Assembly (NCBI RefSeq): GCF_000469155.1
Contig: NZ_AWXE01000001.1
Coordinates: 372,001 to 436,000, forward strand
Direction: 5' to 3'
Length of the DNA: 64,000 nt
Source: Candidatus Micropelagos thuwalensis
Lineage (GTDB): Bacteria; Pseudomonadota; Alphaproteobacteria; RS24
The notes under the pieces are model-generated. The model had not been told where the DNA came from, ran no database searches, and was given only the letters and a program-made list of their open reading frames with translations. This document shows positions 10,925-20,182 of this stretch, one piece after another; the stretch's first letter is position 1, and the number at the start of each line of letters is the position of its first letter. The translations under genes were made by a program, and so were the position numbers.

Positions 10925-11851
10925 CTAAATCTGGTCTTTTGCGGCCTCAGACCAATCACGCTTAACACCAAGATACATTAAAACTGGCGCAGCGATAAAG
11001 ATTGATGAATAAGTCCCAACAAAAACACCCCAAATCATCGCTAAAGTAAAGCCGCGTATCACCTCACCGCCTAATATATAAAGCGAAAAAAGAGCCAGAA
11101 GCGTTGTGACCGAAGTCATAACGGTACGCGACAAGGTGCTATTAATCGACAGATTGGCTAATTCAGACAAAGGCATTTTCTTGAACCGGCGTAAATTTTC
11201 ACGCACACGGTCATACACAACAACCGTATCATTCATTGAATAACCAACAATCGTCAAAATTGCCGCGATAATTGATAAGTTAAATTCCAACTGAATGAGG
11301 CAAAAAACACCAATGGTCAAGATAATATCATGTATCAGTGCCAGAACCGCACCAACAGAAAACTGCCATTCAAAACGTAACCAGATGTAAAAGAGCATAA
11401 GACCAATCGCAACCGTTACCGCTAAAAAACCCGCACGGACAAGCTCACCGCTTATCTGAGGGCCAACGACCTCAACCCTTCGGAATGTCACATCTTGCGG
11501 GAGTGCATTGCGGATTTGATCAACTGCAGAGAGGTTTTCTGCATTATCAGTCGCATCAGCTTTTTCACCAACGCGTATCAACACATCTTCAGGACTACCA
11601 AATTCTTGAATTTGCACCTCACCCAAGTCAAGACTGCCAATAATATCGCGCAAATCGGCAATATCAGCTGGACCATTTGTGCCGATTTCAATAAGCGTAC
11701 CGCCTTTAAAATCTATGCCAAAATTCAGCCCTTGAGTAAAAAACAACCCCAATGAAGCGATAACTAAACTGGCCGAGACAATAAAACTCGCAATATGAAG
11801 GCGGATAAAATCAATTTTTGTTTCGGCTGGAACGAGCTTTAATGTCCACAT
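10925..11851 (-). CDS. secF: protein translocase subunit SecF
   Basis: Membrane partner of SecD in the Sec translocase; uses the proton-motive force to help pull proteins across the inner membrane. The 308-residue protein has a first membrane segment (about 17-38), the periplasmic GIDFKGGTLIEI motif at about residue 48, and five C-terminal membrane segments with LIHDIILTIGVF, IAAILTIVGYSMNDTVVVYDR and ALFSLYILGGEVIRGF. It lies 12 bases after secD on the same strand, the standard order yajC-secD-secF. Confidence 0.96.
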   Translation of the reverse strand: MWTLKLVPAETKIDFIRLHIASFIVSASLVIASLGLFFTQGLNFGIDFKGGTLIEIGTNGPADIADLRDIIGSLDLGEVQIQEFGSPEDVLIRVGEKADATDNAENLSAVDQIRNALPQDVTFRRVEVVGPQISGELVRAGFLAVTVAIGLMLFYIWLRFEWQFSVGAVLALIHDIILTIGVFCLIQLEFNLSIIAAILTIVGYSMNDTVVVYDRVRENLRRFKKMPLSELANLSINSTLSRTVMTSVTTLLALFSLYILGGEVIRGFTLAMIWGVFVGTYSSIFIAAPVLMYLGVKRDWSEAAKDQI

Positions 11852-11863
11852 GATAAATCCATT

Positions 11864-13477
11864 TTATATTGTCAGTTTTTCGATGCGATTTTTGGAACCG
11901 TAATTAAGAGCCACCATTAAGCGCGTGACCGTAAAAGCGGTAAATACCGACGTGATAATTCCGATGCCAAGTGTGACAGCAAAACCGCGCACTGGGCCGG
12001 AACCCAGATAGAACAAAATCATTGCTGAAATCAATGTGGTAATATTGGCATCCAAGATAGTGCCGAGTGCTCTGCTATAACCGGAGTCAATCGCCATCAG
12101 TGCCGATTTACCGTTCCTGATTTCCTCACGAATCCGTTCAAAAATAAGAACATTAGCATCAACCGCCATACCTATCGTCAAAACAATACCCGCAATGCCG
12201 GGTAATGTCAGGGTAGCCTGTAAGAGTGACAACACGCCAACAATAAGCACCATATTTAAAATCAGAGCGATATTGGCAAAAAGTCCGAACATGGCATAGC
12301 TGATGAGAATAAAAATCATCACCGCAACAAAGCCGATAATGGACGCCCGCGTGCCCGCCTCAACAGAGTCAGCGCCCAGACCAGGCCCAACCGTGCGCTC
12401 CTCAAGAATATTCAAAGGCGCAGGAAGCGCACCCGCACGAAGCAAAATAGCTAAATCATTTGCCGTCTCTACAGTAAAACTTCCGGTAATACGACCCGAC
12501 CCTCCCATTATAGGTGAACGGATTACCGGTGCAGAAATCACTTTATCATCCAGGACGATAGCAAACGGGTTACCAACATTCGCCTTGGTTACCTCGCCAA
12601 ACTTTCTGCCACCAACCGAGTCAAATCTAAAATCAACTTCCGGCTCGCCGGTTTGCGGATCAAAGCCGACACTGGCATCTACCAAGCGTTCACCACTAAC
12701 CATAACGCGCTTGCGGATGACATAAGGCTCTGCGGGAGATGTTTCAGAAAACACCAACTTAGAGCCTGACGGTATACGCGCCCCAGCAACTGCATCATAA
12801 CCGGAAACATTACGATCTAAGAGATGGAAGTTCATTTTCGCAGTTTGCCCAAGCAATGCTTTTAATCTCTCTGGATCATCTAGACCCGGCACCTGAACAA
12901 GAATACGCGAAGTACCTTGGCGCTGAATAGAAGGTTCGGTTGTGCCAAGTTCATCAATTCTACGGCGTACAATCTCTATGGATTGCTCAACGGATTTTAA
13001 CACGCGATTTTGAAGGGCTGCCTCAGTTAGCTTTATATTAAAGCGACCATTGCCAACATCCTCAACCTCAAGCTCTTCAGTTGATGCACCAGAAAAAAGA
13101 TTTGTTGTAATGGGCATGGATAGCTCATTTAGAACATCACGCGCCGCATCCAGTTGCGCCGCATCCCGAATAAAAACGGTGGCATAATCTTCTTTTATAG
13201 CAATCTGGCTATAACCAATCCGCGCTTCACGTAAATTCAAACGCATGTCGGATAGCAGATTTTCAAGTCTCTCCTTAACAATCGCTTCTACCTCAACCTC
13301 AAGCAGCAAGTGAGAGCCGCCCTGCAGATCAAGACCGAGATTAAGTTGATTTTTCGGAAAGAAATCCGGCAGGTCATTTACCGACTCTTCATTATAAAGG
13401 TTAGGAACAGAGAAGATTATACCGGCAAAAAGGCATGCCAGTATCAAAAAGATTTTCGGTTTGGAGAAATAAAGCAT
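11864..13477 (-). CDS. secD: protein translocase subunit SecD
   Basis: Large SecDF subunit. The 537-residue protein has an N-terminal membrane segment (about 8-25), the periplasmic P1 head (LGLDLQGGSHLLLEV near residue 47), and a C-terminal RND-type bundle of five membrane segments with GMAVDANVLIFERIREE, the conserved D1-D4 region that conducts protons. Length and domain order are normal for alphaproteobacterial SecD, separate from SecF. Six bases separate it from yajC. Confidence 0.96.
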   Translation of the reverse strand: MLYFSKPKIFLILACLFAGIIFSVPNLYNEESVNDLPDFFPKNQLNLGLDLQGGSHLLLEVEVEAIVKERLENLLSDMRLNLREARIGYSQIAIKEDYATVFIRDAAQLDAARDVLNELSMPITTNLFSGASTEELEVEDVGNGRFNIKLTEAALQNRVLKSVEQSIEIVRRRIDELGTTEPSIQRQGTSRILVQVPGLDDPERLKALLGQTAKMNFHLLDRNVSGYDAVAGARIPSGSKLVFSETSPAEPYVIRKRVMVSGERLVDASVGFDPQTGEPEVDFRFDSVGGRKFGEVTKANVGNPFAIVLDDKVISAPVIRSPIMGGSGRITGSFTVETANDLAILLRAGALPAPLNILEERTVGPGLGADSVEAGTRASIIGFVAVMIFILISYAMFGLFANIALILNMVLIVGVLSLLQATLTLPGIAGIVLTIGMAVDANVLIFERIREEIRNGKSALMAIDSGYSRALGTILDANITTLISAMILFYLGSGPVRGFAVTLGIGIITSVFTAFTVTRLMVALNYGSKNRIEKLTI

Positions 13478-13483
13478 TTAAAG

Positions 13484-13810
13484 TTATTTTTTTTCTGCTG
13501 GTTCAGTTTTCGATCTCACTGTCAAAATCATTGAGCGTACAATTGTAATACGGACATCTTTTGCGACGTCAATTTGAAGCTCATTTTCTTCAACTTTGGC
13601 AATTTTGCCAATTAATCCTCCTTGTGTAACCACCGTATCACCGCGTCTTAAACCATCAATCAGATTTTGGTGTTCTTTCTGACGCTTATTCTGTGGTCGG
13701 ATAATCATGAAGTAGACAATCAGAAATACCATCGCCAGCGGAAAGAACAGATCAAACAATGATCCGGTGGAGGCAGGAGCAGATTGTGCAAAGGCTTGTG
13801 TAATAAACAT
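13484..13810 (-). CDS. yajC: preprotein translocase subunit YajC
   Basis: Small single-span membrane protein that associates with SecDF. The 108-residue product has one hydrophobic segment (about 20-42, LFDLFFPLAMVFLIVYFMII), then RPQNKRQKEHQ and the conserved RGDTVVTQGGLIGKIAKVE strand motif. The short tail is Lys/Glu-rich. It heads the yajC-secD-secF operon. Confidence 0.95.
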   Translation of the reverse strand: MFITQAFAQSAPASTGSLFDLFFPLAMVFLIVYFMIIRPQNKRQKEHQNLIDGLRRGDTVVTQGGLIGKIAKVEENELQIDVAKDVRITIVRSMILTVRSKTEPAEKK

Positions 13811-13828
13811 TAAACTCTCATTTTTTGA

Positions 13829-13849
13829 ACGGATAGGAACTATATCCGT
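13829..13849. repeat. perfect inverted repeat upstream of yajC
   Basis: ACGGATA and TATCCGT flank a seven-base spacer, in the 57-base gap between the NlpD-like gene and yajC. No T-run follows on the minus strand, so it is not a typical intrinsic terminator. It could be an operator, an RNA stem near the yajC start, or chance. Confidence 0.35.
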
Positions 13850-13867
13850 ATAATTTGTTTTTGAAAA

Positions 13868-14770
13868 CTATGTAAGCAGTTTTTGCGGGTTTATTGCCCG
13901 ACTTCCTTGTCTTATTTCAAAATGTAGTTGAGGTTCAACAACATTTCCCGATTTTCCAGATTTTGCAATAACCTGCCCGCGCTTTACGCGACTCCCCTGT
14001 TTGACAAGAAATGACTGGGTATGTGCGTAAGCTGTTACATAGCCATTGGCGTGTTTAACCAACAACAGATTGCCAAAACCCGGTAAATCATTCCCAGCAT
14101 AGACGACAACGCCATTTTCAGCCGCTTTCACTGGCGTCCCTAGTGGTACAGAGTAATTAATACCGTCATTATGAAGGCCATTCTTTTTGGCACCAAAGCC
14201 TGAAATGACACGACCTGAAACCGGTTGTAAAAAACTCCCCGATAAAATGGGTGGCGGCGGGGATGCTTTACTGCGCTTGGTAACCTGTCGTTTGGTGCTG
14301 CCCTGAGCCACAACAAGCTTTTGATCAATATTAAGATGATAAGGTGGACTTAAGTTATTTTGTCTAGCCAGTAAGTTCACATCCACACCGTAAGTACGAG
14401 ATATGCTATAGAGCGTATCACCTTTTTTAATGGTAATTTCCCGTTGTGAAGGCAAGGTAATGACCTGCCCCTTATTAAGACGATAAGGTGGAGCCGCATT
14501 GTTAACGGCAATAAGATCCTGCACAGAAATACGGTTTCTTTTGGCTATGGTATAATAACTGTCACCGTCTCTTACACGTATCTGATTTGGTGATAAGCCT
14601 TGTGATGTTGCCACTGAAGAAGAACTGGCTTGAGCCGCTTGACGGGATTTAAAAAAAACATCCCCCGGGCGATCTGATCGTTCGCTGTCATACCATCTCT
14701 CACTACTTACTGGCGCGCAAGCAAGCACCGTCAGTAAAAGTAAAGCAGTTACGGCAAAAAAGGGTTTCAT
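13868..14770 (-). CDS. NlpD-like LysM/M23 lipoprotein, probable amidase activator
   Basis: Outer-membrane lipoprotein of the NlpD/EnvC type. Starting at ATG 14770 (300 residues) gives a lipoprotein signal with VLAC (Cys18). Two LysM peptidoglycan-binding domains follow (about 63-107 and 112-155), then a Lys/Pro-rich linker and an M23 (LytM) domain at about 180-297. The zinc-ligand motifs are degenerate: the HxxxD position reads HNDGIN (residues 200-205) and HxH reads QLH (281-283), although H250 is kept. Degenerate LytM domains activate cell-wall amidases rather than cut peptidoglycan themselves, so a division role is inferred. The frame extends to 14917, but that N-terminus lies within serS and lacks a signal peptide. 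Confidence 0.85.
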   Translation of the reverse strand: MKPFFAVTALLLLTVLACAPVSSERWYDSERSDRPGDVFFKSRQAAQASSSSVATSQGLSPNQIRVRDGDSYYTIAKRNRISVQDLIAVNNAAPPYRLNKGQVITLPSQREITIKKGDTLYSISRTYGVDVNLLARQNNLSPPYHLNIDQKLVVAQGSTKRQVTKRSKASPPPPILSGSFLQPVSGRVISGFGAKKNGLHNDGINYSVPLGTPVKAAENGVVVYAGNDLPGFGNLLLVKHANGYVTAYAHTQSFLVKQGSRVKRGQVIAKSGKSGNVVEPQLHFEIRQGSRAINPQKLLT

Positions 14771-14813
14771 GAAGGAATTTTTAACGTGATTCCTGCCCCG
14801 ATTGTTATGCCTA

Positions 14814-16094
14814 TTAGCCGTAAATCTCGATGTGTGTTTTCCCACCCATATAAGGTTGCAAAGGTTCAGGAATAAAGACACGCCCTTGTGTATCCTGATA
14901 GTTTTCAAGCAAGGCAACTATGGTTCTGCCAACCGCAAGACCCGAGCCATTTAATGTATTGGCGAAATGCGTCTGTTTATCGCCTTTATGTCTGTATCTG
15001 GTTTTCATGCGCCGTGATTGAAAGTCTCCACATAGCGAGCACGAAGATATTTCTCGATAGCTATCCTGACCGGGCAACCAAACCTCAAGATCATAGGTTT
15101 TACGTGCAGAAAATCCCATATCTCCTGTGCACAGCAGCATCACACGATATGGCAAATCCAGTTTTTGCAGAATTGTTTCTGCACAATTCGTCATGCGTTC
15201 CAATTCGTCCTCACCATCTTCGGGCATGACAATAGAAACCAATTCTACCTTAGAAAACTGGTGCTGACGTATCATGCCACGCGTATCGCGACCTGCTGAT
15301 CCGGCCTCAGAACGAAAGCAAGGGGTGTAGGCCGTGTATCGTAACGGCAAATCCTCGGCATCTAGAATCTGTTCCCGCACGAGATTGCTCAACGGCACTT
15401 CTGCGGTAGGAATAAGCCAAAAGCCCTCTTCGGTTCGGAATAAGTCTTCTTTGAATTTAGGTAATTGCCCCGTCCCAAATACTGCATCATCGCGAACAAG
15501 AGCTGGCGGCACGACTTCGGTATAACCAAACTCTTCTGTATGTGTATCAAGCATAAAATTAGCTAATGCGCGCTCAAGTCTGGCAAGCTGGCCTTGCAAA
15601 ACAACAAATCTGGCACCGGAGATTTTAGCGGCGATCTCAAAGTCCATTTGCCCAAGTTCTTCACCAATATCGAAATGTTGTTTTGGATTTTCTATCTGCG
15701 GTGGCGTCCCAACTTTTTTGATTTCAACATTGGCATCCTCATCCGTTCCGATGGGGACATCTTCAAGGGGTATATTTGGAATCGCCGCGAGTGCATTTTC
15801 GAGTGCTTGAGAGGCCTCACGTTCCGACTCTTCTGCTGTTTGTAGTTGCTCTTTCATCGTGGCAACGTCATCCATTAATTTTTTTGCAAGGTCTTCATCC
15901 TTGGCGGCCTTGGCCTGCCCTATTTGTTTTGATGTTTCGTTTCTTTTAGTTTGTAACTCTTGCGCTTGACTCACCGCCCCCCGACGCGCCTCATCAAGAG
16001 TAAGAAGCTGTTGTGACATCGCTTCAGCCCCTCTGGATAAAAGCGCTTTATCAAACTTTTCCGGATTGTCACGAATGATAGAAATGTCGAGCAT
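14814..16094 (-). CDS. serS: serine--tRNA ligase
   Basis: Class II aminoacyl-tRNA synthetase that charges tRNA-Ser. The 426-residue protein begins [22 protein letters not shown], followed by the two-stranded coiled coil of about residues 30-105 that binds the long tRNA arm. The catalytic core has [10 protein letters not shown], motif 2 [44 protein letters not shown] and motif 3 [19 protein letters not shown]. Downstream of serS most Alphaproteobacteria carry surE and pcm; here the NlpD-like gene follows directly. Confidence 0.97.
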   Translation of the reverse strand: MLDISIIRDNPEKFDKALLSRGAEAMSQQLLTLDEARRGAVSQAQELQTKRNETSKQIGQAKAAKDEDLAKKLMDDVATMKEQLQTAEESEREASQALENALAAIPNIPLEDVPIGTDEDANVEIKKVGTPPQIENPKQHFDIGEELGQMDFEIAAKISGARFVVLQGQLARLERALANFMLDTHTEEFGYTEVVPPALVRDDAVFGTGQLPKFKEDLFRTEEGFWLIPTAEVPLSNLVREQILDAEDLPLRYTAYTPCFRSEAGSAGRDTRGMIRQHQFSKVELVSIVMPEDGEDELERMTNCAETILQKLDLPYRVMLLCTGDMGFSARKTYDLEVWLPGQDSYREISSCSLCGDFQSRRMKTRYRHKGDKQTHFANTLNGSGLAVGRTIVALLENYQDTQGRVFIPEPLQPYMGGKTHIEIYG

Positions 16095-16103
16095 ATCTAA
16101 ACC

Positions 16104-16901
16104 TTATTCATCTGAAGCTTTGTCCATTGAGGCGCTTTGCTTAGCCTCCGTCATGGCTACCAACCATATTGAGATTTCGTATAAAAACAAGGTAGGCACG
16201 CCCAGCCCAATTTGACTGATAAGGTCTGGCGGTGTCAGGAGAGCAGCAACAGTGAACGTAATGACGATGGCATATTTTCTTTTACGCCTAAGACCATCAG
16301 CCGTAACAAGTCCGACACGGCCTAAAAGCGACAATATAATCGGCAATTGGAAGCAAAATCCAAAAGCCAGCATGAGTGTCATCACAAATCCAAGATATTC
16401 ACTCACGCGATTCATCATGACGATGTCTGCCCCGTCGCGAGAGATTTGTTCCATCCCAATGAAGAATTGAAGCGCAAGCGGCATAATCAAGAAGAAAACC
16501 AAGGCCGCACCAGCAGAAAATAATAAGGGCGCCGACACCAGATAAGGAAGAAACGCACCGCGTTCATTTTTATAAAGTCCAGGCGCAAGAAAGCTATAAA
16601 GCTGAAAAGCAATATAAGGGAATGCTAAAAAAATTCCGCCAAACAAACCCAATTTTATCTGAGAAAACAAAAATTCGTGGGGCGCAGTGTAGATGAGTTG
16701 GAGGTCGGCATTCGGAGATACTGCCAACGCCGCCGCTTCATATGGGCTTAGTAAATAAGCAAATATAAAATCAGCAAAATAAAAACAAAAAGCAAAAGTA
16801 ATCACCAGCGCAAAGAGAGATTTTAATAAGCGCGTTCGAAGCTCAACCAGATGATCCATTAACGGCGCCTCGCTCGCCTTCATGAGTGGATCATCAGTCA
16901 T
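16104..16901 (-). CDS. tatC: Sec-independent protein translocase TatC
   Basis: Receptor component of the twin-arginine translocase, which exports folded proteins. The 265-residue product has APLMDHLVELRTRLLKSL at the start, the TatC signature region, and six hydrophobic segments, with FLAPGLYKNERGAFLPYL in the periplasmic loop. I chose ATG 16901, which has GAGGAT seven bases upstream and overlaps the tatB stop by eight bases; the longer frame to 16937 has no such support. The tatA-tatB-tatC order is complete. Confidence 0.95.
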   Translation of the reverse strand: MTDDPLMKASEAPLMDHLVELRTRLLKSLFALVITFAFCFYFADFIFAYLLSPYEAAALAVSPNADLQLIYTAPHEFLFSQIKLGLFGGIFLAFPYIAFQLYSFLAPGLYKNERGAFLPYLVSAPLLFSAGAALVFFLIMPLALQFFIGMEQISRDGADIVMMNRVSEYLGFVMTLMLAFGFCFQLPIILSLLGRVGLVTADGLRRKRKYAIVITFTVAALLTPPDLISQIGLGVPTLFLYEISIWLVAMTEAKQSASMDKASDE

Positions 16902-17250
16902 CTTTTTTATCCTCACCACTTGAAGAGGAGGTTTCATCTGGTTCTGCTAGTATTTGCACAGACTCTATCGGCTCAACAATTTCAGGAGGGGCCATGGCAT
17001 CCGAGATATCATCCTCAATCTGACTCAACATGTTTTTAGGTGACACATTATCAGCAAATTTTTTCAGCTCTGATATTTCGGTTTCGCGGTCAAGCGCCTT
17101 GAGATTCAGTTGAAACTGCAAAGCTGCGTTTCTTAATGCAGATGTCATTTGACCAAGACGACGCATGAGACCGGGCAGTTCCTGTGGGCCGACAACAATC
17201 AGCACCAACACGGCCAGAAATAAAAACTCAGACCACCCAATATCAAACAT
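16894..17250 (-). CDS. tatB: Sec-independent protein translocase TatB
   Basis: Single-span component that, with TatC, forms the twin-arginine signal receptor. The 118-residue protein starts MFDIGWSEFLFLAVLVLIVVGPQELP: a short membrane helix followed by the Gly-Pro hinge, then the amphipathic helix (LMRRLGQMTSALRNAALQF) and an acidic, Ser-rich tail. Glu8 in the helix is typical of TatB. Confidence 0.93.
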   Translation of the reverse strand: MFDIGWSEFLFLAVLVLIVVGPQELPGLMRRLGQMTSALRNAALQFQLNLKALDRETEISELKKFADNVSPKNMLSQIEDDISDAMAPPEIVEPIESVQILAEPDETSSSSGEDKKDD

Positions 17251-17266
17251 GAATTAAATTTTTCCG

Positions 17267-17488
17267 TTAACTATTTGTATTATCTTCGGATTTATTCACA
17301 TCAATCACATCTGCTTTGCCGGATGAGCTGTCATCATCAAGTTTATCCTTCGGGTCTTCACGAAGACCGGACTGGAAGCTTTTAATACCACGGGCCAGTT
17401 CACCCATGAGTGATGAAATACGACCCCTCCCGAATAACAAAATCACGAGCAGAATAATAAGAAGTATTTGCGGCGCACCAAGAGACAT
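17267..17488 (-). CDS. tatA: Sec-independent protein translocase TatA
   Basis: Pore-forming subunit of the twin-arginine translocase. In 73 residues there is a membrane helix (MSLGAPQILLIILLVILLFG), the FGRGRISSLMGELARGIKSF amphipathic helix and a charged tail rich in Asp and Ser. Sixteen bases separate it from tatB. It normally follows scpB directly in Alphaproteobacteria, but here an ABC ATPase gene intervenes. Confidence 0.93.
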   Translation of the reverse strand: MSLGAPQILLIILLVILLFGRGRISSLMGELARGIKSFQSGLREDPKDKLDDDSSSGKADVIDVNKSEDNTNS

Positions 17489-17518
17489 TAATCGACCTTT
17501 TCTATGTCTGGTTATAAT

Positions 17519-18565
17519 CTAATCTGTAAATAGCATAACATCTTCGGGATTTATTTGAAATTTAACTTCATCACCTATTTGAAGTCCGTTTTCAATGAAA
17601 TCATTTCCCACAACCTCCCAAATTGTACCATCAGATAATAAAACATCTAAGGCTTGGGTGTTACCGTGGTTACGAAGTGATGACAGACGCGCTGTAAAAC
17701 TATTCTCTCCCCCACCTGGCTTTAAATGATAGGGACGTATCATCAAACGCGCTGAAGCAACAGAATTATCCAGTTGAAAATCTCCAATAGGTGTCGAGAA
17801 AACGCCATTATTGACAGCACCGGCCCACTCATTTGAGGCCCCCAATAATTTAACAACGAGGGGAGAAGCTGGATTTTCATAAATCTGATCAGGTTTATCA
17901 AATTGAACAATCTGACCTCCTGACATGACAGCAATCTTGTCTGCCATATACATCGCATCGACAGCATCATGGGTCACGATAATCCCGGTTGCAGGTGAAA
18001 TATCACTATGCTCACCGCGCAACAGAGAAACAGTTAGTCGCCTCATATCTGCGCGTAGAGGGGGGTCTAGATTTGAAAATGGTTCATCCATCAACACCAA
18101 TCCCGGCGCAGGCGCAATTGCGCGCGCTAAGGCAACGCGCTGTTGCTCCCCCCCGGAAAGTGTATCTGGATACCGCTCAGCTAAATGACTAACACCGGTT
18201 AAGGCAAGCATCCGGCCTGCCCTTGCATCTGCATCTTCATGTTTTTGAATGTTCAAACCGAACAACACATTTTGCATCACCGATAAATGAGGAAATAATG
18301 CAAAATCTTGGAACAAAAAACCGATATGTCGGTCTTCCGGTGGAACTTGGAACGAAGCGCTAGAAACTATCTCATCGTCAATAGATATCTCTCCATTATT
18401 CGGCGTAACGATGCCACCAATCAAACGAAGGCTTGTTGTTTTTCCGCAACCCGAAGGGCCAAGAAAACAAATTATCTCACCCGGTTTGATGTTTAGGGAA
18501 ATGCCATTAACCGCATTTTTACCCTGGATTGTGCACACGACATCCGAGAGAGATACTGATCTCAT
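17519..18565 (-). CDS. orphan ABC transporter ATP-binding protein (FbpC/PotA-like with TOBE domain)
   Basis: ATPase of an importer of the Fe3+/spermidine/sulfate family. The 348-residue protein has Walker A GPSGCGKTTSLRLIGG (about residue 34), a Q-loop FLFQDFALFPHLSV, the signature LSGGEQQRVALARAIA, Walker B LVLMDEPFSNLDPPLR and the H-loop IVTHD. A C-terminal TOBE-like region (about 245-348) has RPYHLKPGG and ends in NPEDVMLF. The FbpC-like branch (Fe3+ import) is the closest by eye. No permease or binding-protein gene is nearby, so the substrate cannot be told. Its ATG overlaps the scpB stop (ATGA). Confidence 0.88.
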   Translation of the reverse strand: MRSVSLSDVVCTIQGKNAVNGISLNIKPGEIICFLGPSGCGKTTSLRLIGGIVTPNNGEISIDDEIVSSASFQVPPEDRHIGFLFQDFALFPHLSVMQNVLFGLNIQKHEDADARAGRMLALTGVSHLAERYPDTLSGGEQQRVALARAIAPAPGLVLMDEPFSNLDPPLRADMRRLTVSLLRGEHSDISPATGIIVTHDAVDAMYMADKIAVMSGGQIVQFDKPDQIYENPASPLVVKLLGASNEWAGAVNNGVFSTPIGDFQLDNSVASARLMIRPYHLKPGGGENSFTARLSSLRNHGNTQALDVLLSDGTIWEVVGNDFIENGLQIGDEVKFQINPEDVMLFTD

Positions 18566-19317
18566 TCATTTCCCTCATCAGGCAAATCCATCTCTAGTGG
18601 TTCATCATCCAGAAATTCAGCACCAGTGTCATCCGCGTCCAACGGGTCTTCATCAGGGTTAAGGTCAGCATTCGGCTCAGGAATAGAGAATCCGGGAGGT
18701 AATCTATTATCAAGTAGCCCTGCCGCTTTGAGCTCATCAATACCCGGCAAATCAGATAATGCTTCGAGGCCGAATTGCGATAAAAACCCATCAGAAGTGC
18801 CATAGGTTACCGGACGACCAGGCACTTTACGACGACCACGCAATTTCACCCAGCCCGTCTCCAACAAAACATCAAGCGTCCCTTTGGAAACACTCACACC
18901 CCGTATATCTTCAATCTCTGCGCGTGTCACTGGCTGATGATAGGCAATAATCGCCAATGTCTCCAGCCCAGCCCGCGACAACTTTCTTTGAGATACAATA
19001 TGTTTTTGAAGCGCATCCGATAAATCATCTGCTGTACGGAACGCATATTTGCGCCCAATTTTTTTGAGTTGAACGCCACGCGCCTCATAATCACTTTCAA
19101 GCTTAGCCAGAAGGTCGCTAATAGGATAGCCTGAAGGCAAATGTGGCGATATACTGTTCACATCCAGCGGTTCTTCAGCGGCAAACAAAACAGCCTCAAC
19201 AATCCGTATGGACTTAGCAATATCTTGCTCAGACAGATCATCAATTAAAATTTCAAGAGTCTTTTCGTCAATGTCCGGGGTCATTTCAGAAGTTCTTTCA
19301 GCGCTGTCACTCACCAT
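18562..19317 (-). CDS. scpB: segregation and condensation protein B
   Basis: Winged-helix partner of ScpA in the SMC condensin complex, needed for chromosome compaction and segregation. The 251-residue protein contains RIVEAVLFAAEEPLDVNSI (about residue 38), the KLSRAGLETLAIIAYHQPVTRAEIEDIRGV block and GRRKVPGRPVTYGTSDGFL. A roughly 60-residue C-terminal extension, rich in Asp and Glu (NPDEDPLDADDTGAEFLDDE), is longer than in most homologues. It overlaps scpA by 11 bases. Confidence 0.95.
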   Translation of the reverse strand: MVSDSAERTSEMTPDIDEKTLEILIDDLSEQDIAKSIRIVEAVLFAAEEPLDVNSISPHLPSGYPISDLLAKLESDYEARGVQLKKIGRKYAFRTADDLSDALQKHIVSQRKLSRAGLETLAIIAYHQPVTRAEIEDIRGVSVSKGTLDVLLETGWVKLRGRRKVPGRPVTYGTSDGFLSQFGLEALSDLPGIDELKAAGLLDNRLPPGFSIPEPNADLNPDEDPLDADDTGAEFLDDEPLEMDLPDEGNE

Positions 19318-20176
19318 TCTCTCCTGTTAGCATATTATCTGGTGCAGATTTTGGACGCGCACGGCGCATCAAAATTTTTCCGAAATTTTTATTTTGCTGA
19401 ATTTCTAATTTACCATCTCGCGCAAATTCCAGCATAGCTGAAAAACTACTTGCTGCAGTTGTTCGCCGCTTAACCGGGTCCTTCAGCTCCTTCATGACAA
19501 TCATGTCAAACTCTTCCCAATCATCCATTTTTCCAAGCATGCGCTCCAGCCGCATTCTTGCGCGCTCAATGCTGAGAATAGGAAGCTCAGTTGGCTTCCA
19601 ACTGGCATAATAATTTCTAAGACGTTGTGTCGAATAAGATGTCAGCAATTCATAAAGTGACGCATCATAATGGCTTTCTCGCTTAACTCTAATCCCCTCC
19701 GGCATACCGCGAGAAAAGAAATCTCTTCCAAGTTGATTTCGGGTCATAAGTTTTGCAGAGGCATCGCGCATGGCTTCAAGTCTTTGCAGTTGAAACACCA
19801 GACGCGCCGCCATTTCTTCCGCTGAAACATTCTCATCATCATTTTCTTTTGGTAGGAGTAGCCGCGACTTCAAATAGGCTAACCATGAAGCCATGACAAG
19901 ATAATCTGCGGCAATTTCAATCTTGAGAGATTGCACCTTGCCGATGAATTCCAGATATTGTTCAGCAAGTTGCAAAATAGATATTTGCTTGAGGTCAACT
20001 TTTTGTACGCGCGCAAGGTTCAGCAGAATATCAAGCGGCCCTTCAAAGCCATCAACATCGACTTCCAAAACGTTTTCCGCGTTCGTTGCTCCTCTCATTG
20101 AGGAAGGAATCTGATAAGCAGGCCCCTCAACAAACCCGTCCGCTGGGGTACCCGAATTATTCATGTCTTCAGTCAT
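19307..20176 (-). CDS. scpA: segregation and condensation protein A
   Basis: Kleisin subunit that bridges the SMC heads. The 289-residue protein has the N-terminal FEGPLDILLNLARVQKVDLKQI motif (about residues 44-65), ADYLVMASWLAYLKSRLLLP (about 90-108), and a C-terminal winged-helix region with TTAASSFSAMLEFARDGKLE. Length is normal. ATG 20176 is used; a second ATG four codons in is possible. Only six bases separate it from nagZ. Confidence 0.95.
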   Translation of the reverse strand: MTEDMNNSGTPADGFVEGPAYQIPSSMRGATNAENVLEVDVDGFEGPLDILLNLARVQKVDLKQISILQLAEQYLEFIGKVQSLKIEIAADYLVMASWLAYLKSRLLLPKENDDENVSAEEMAARLVFQLQRLEAMRDASAKLMTRNQLGRDFFSRGMPEGIRVKRESHYDASLYELLTSYSTQRLRNYYASWKPTELPILSIERARMRLERMLGKMDDWEEFDMIVMKELKDPVKRRTTAASSFSAMLEFARDGKLEIQQNKNFGKILMRRARPKSAPDNMLTGENGE

Positions 20177-20182
20177 ATTTCT

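Noticed and set aside
12303-12725. 140-residue plus-strand frame inside secD
   Set aside because: Antisense shadow; the secD protein has all family motifs and the antisense product is composition-biased.
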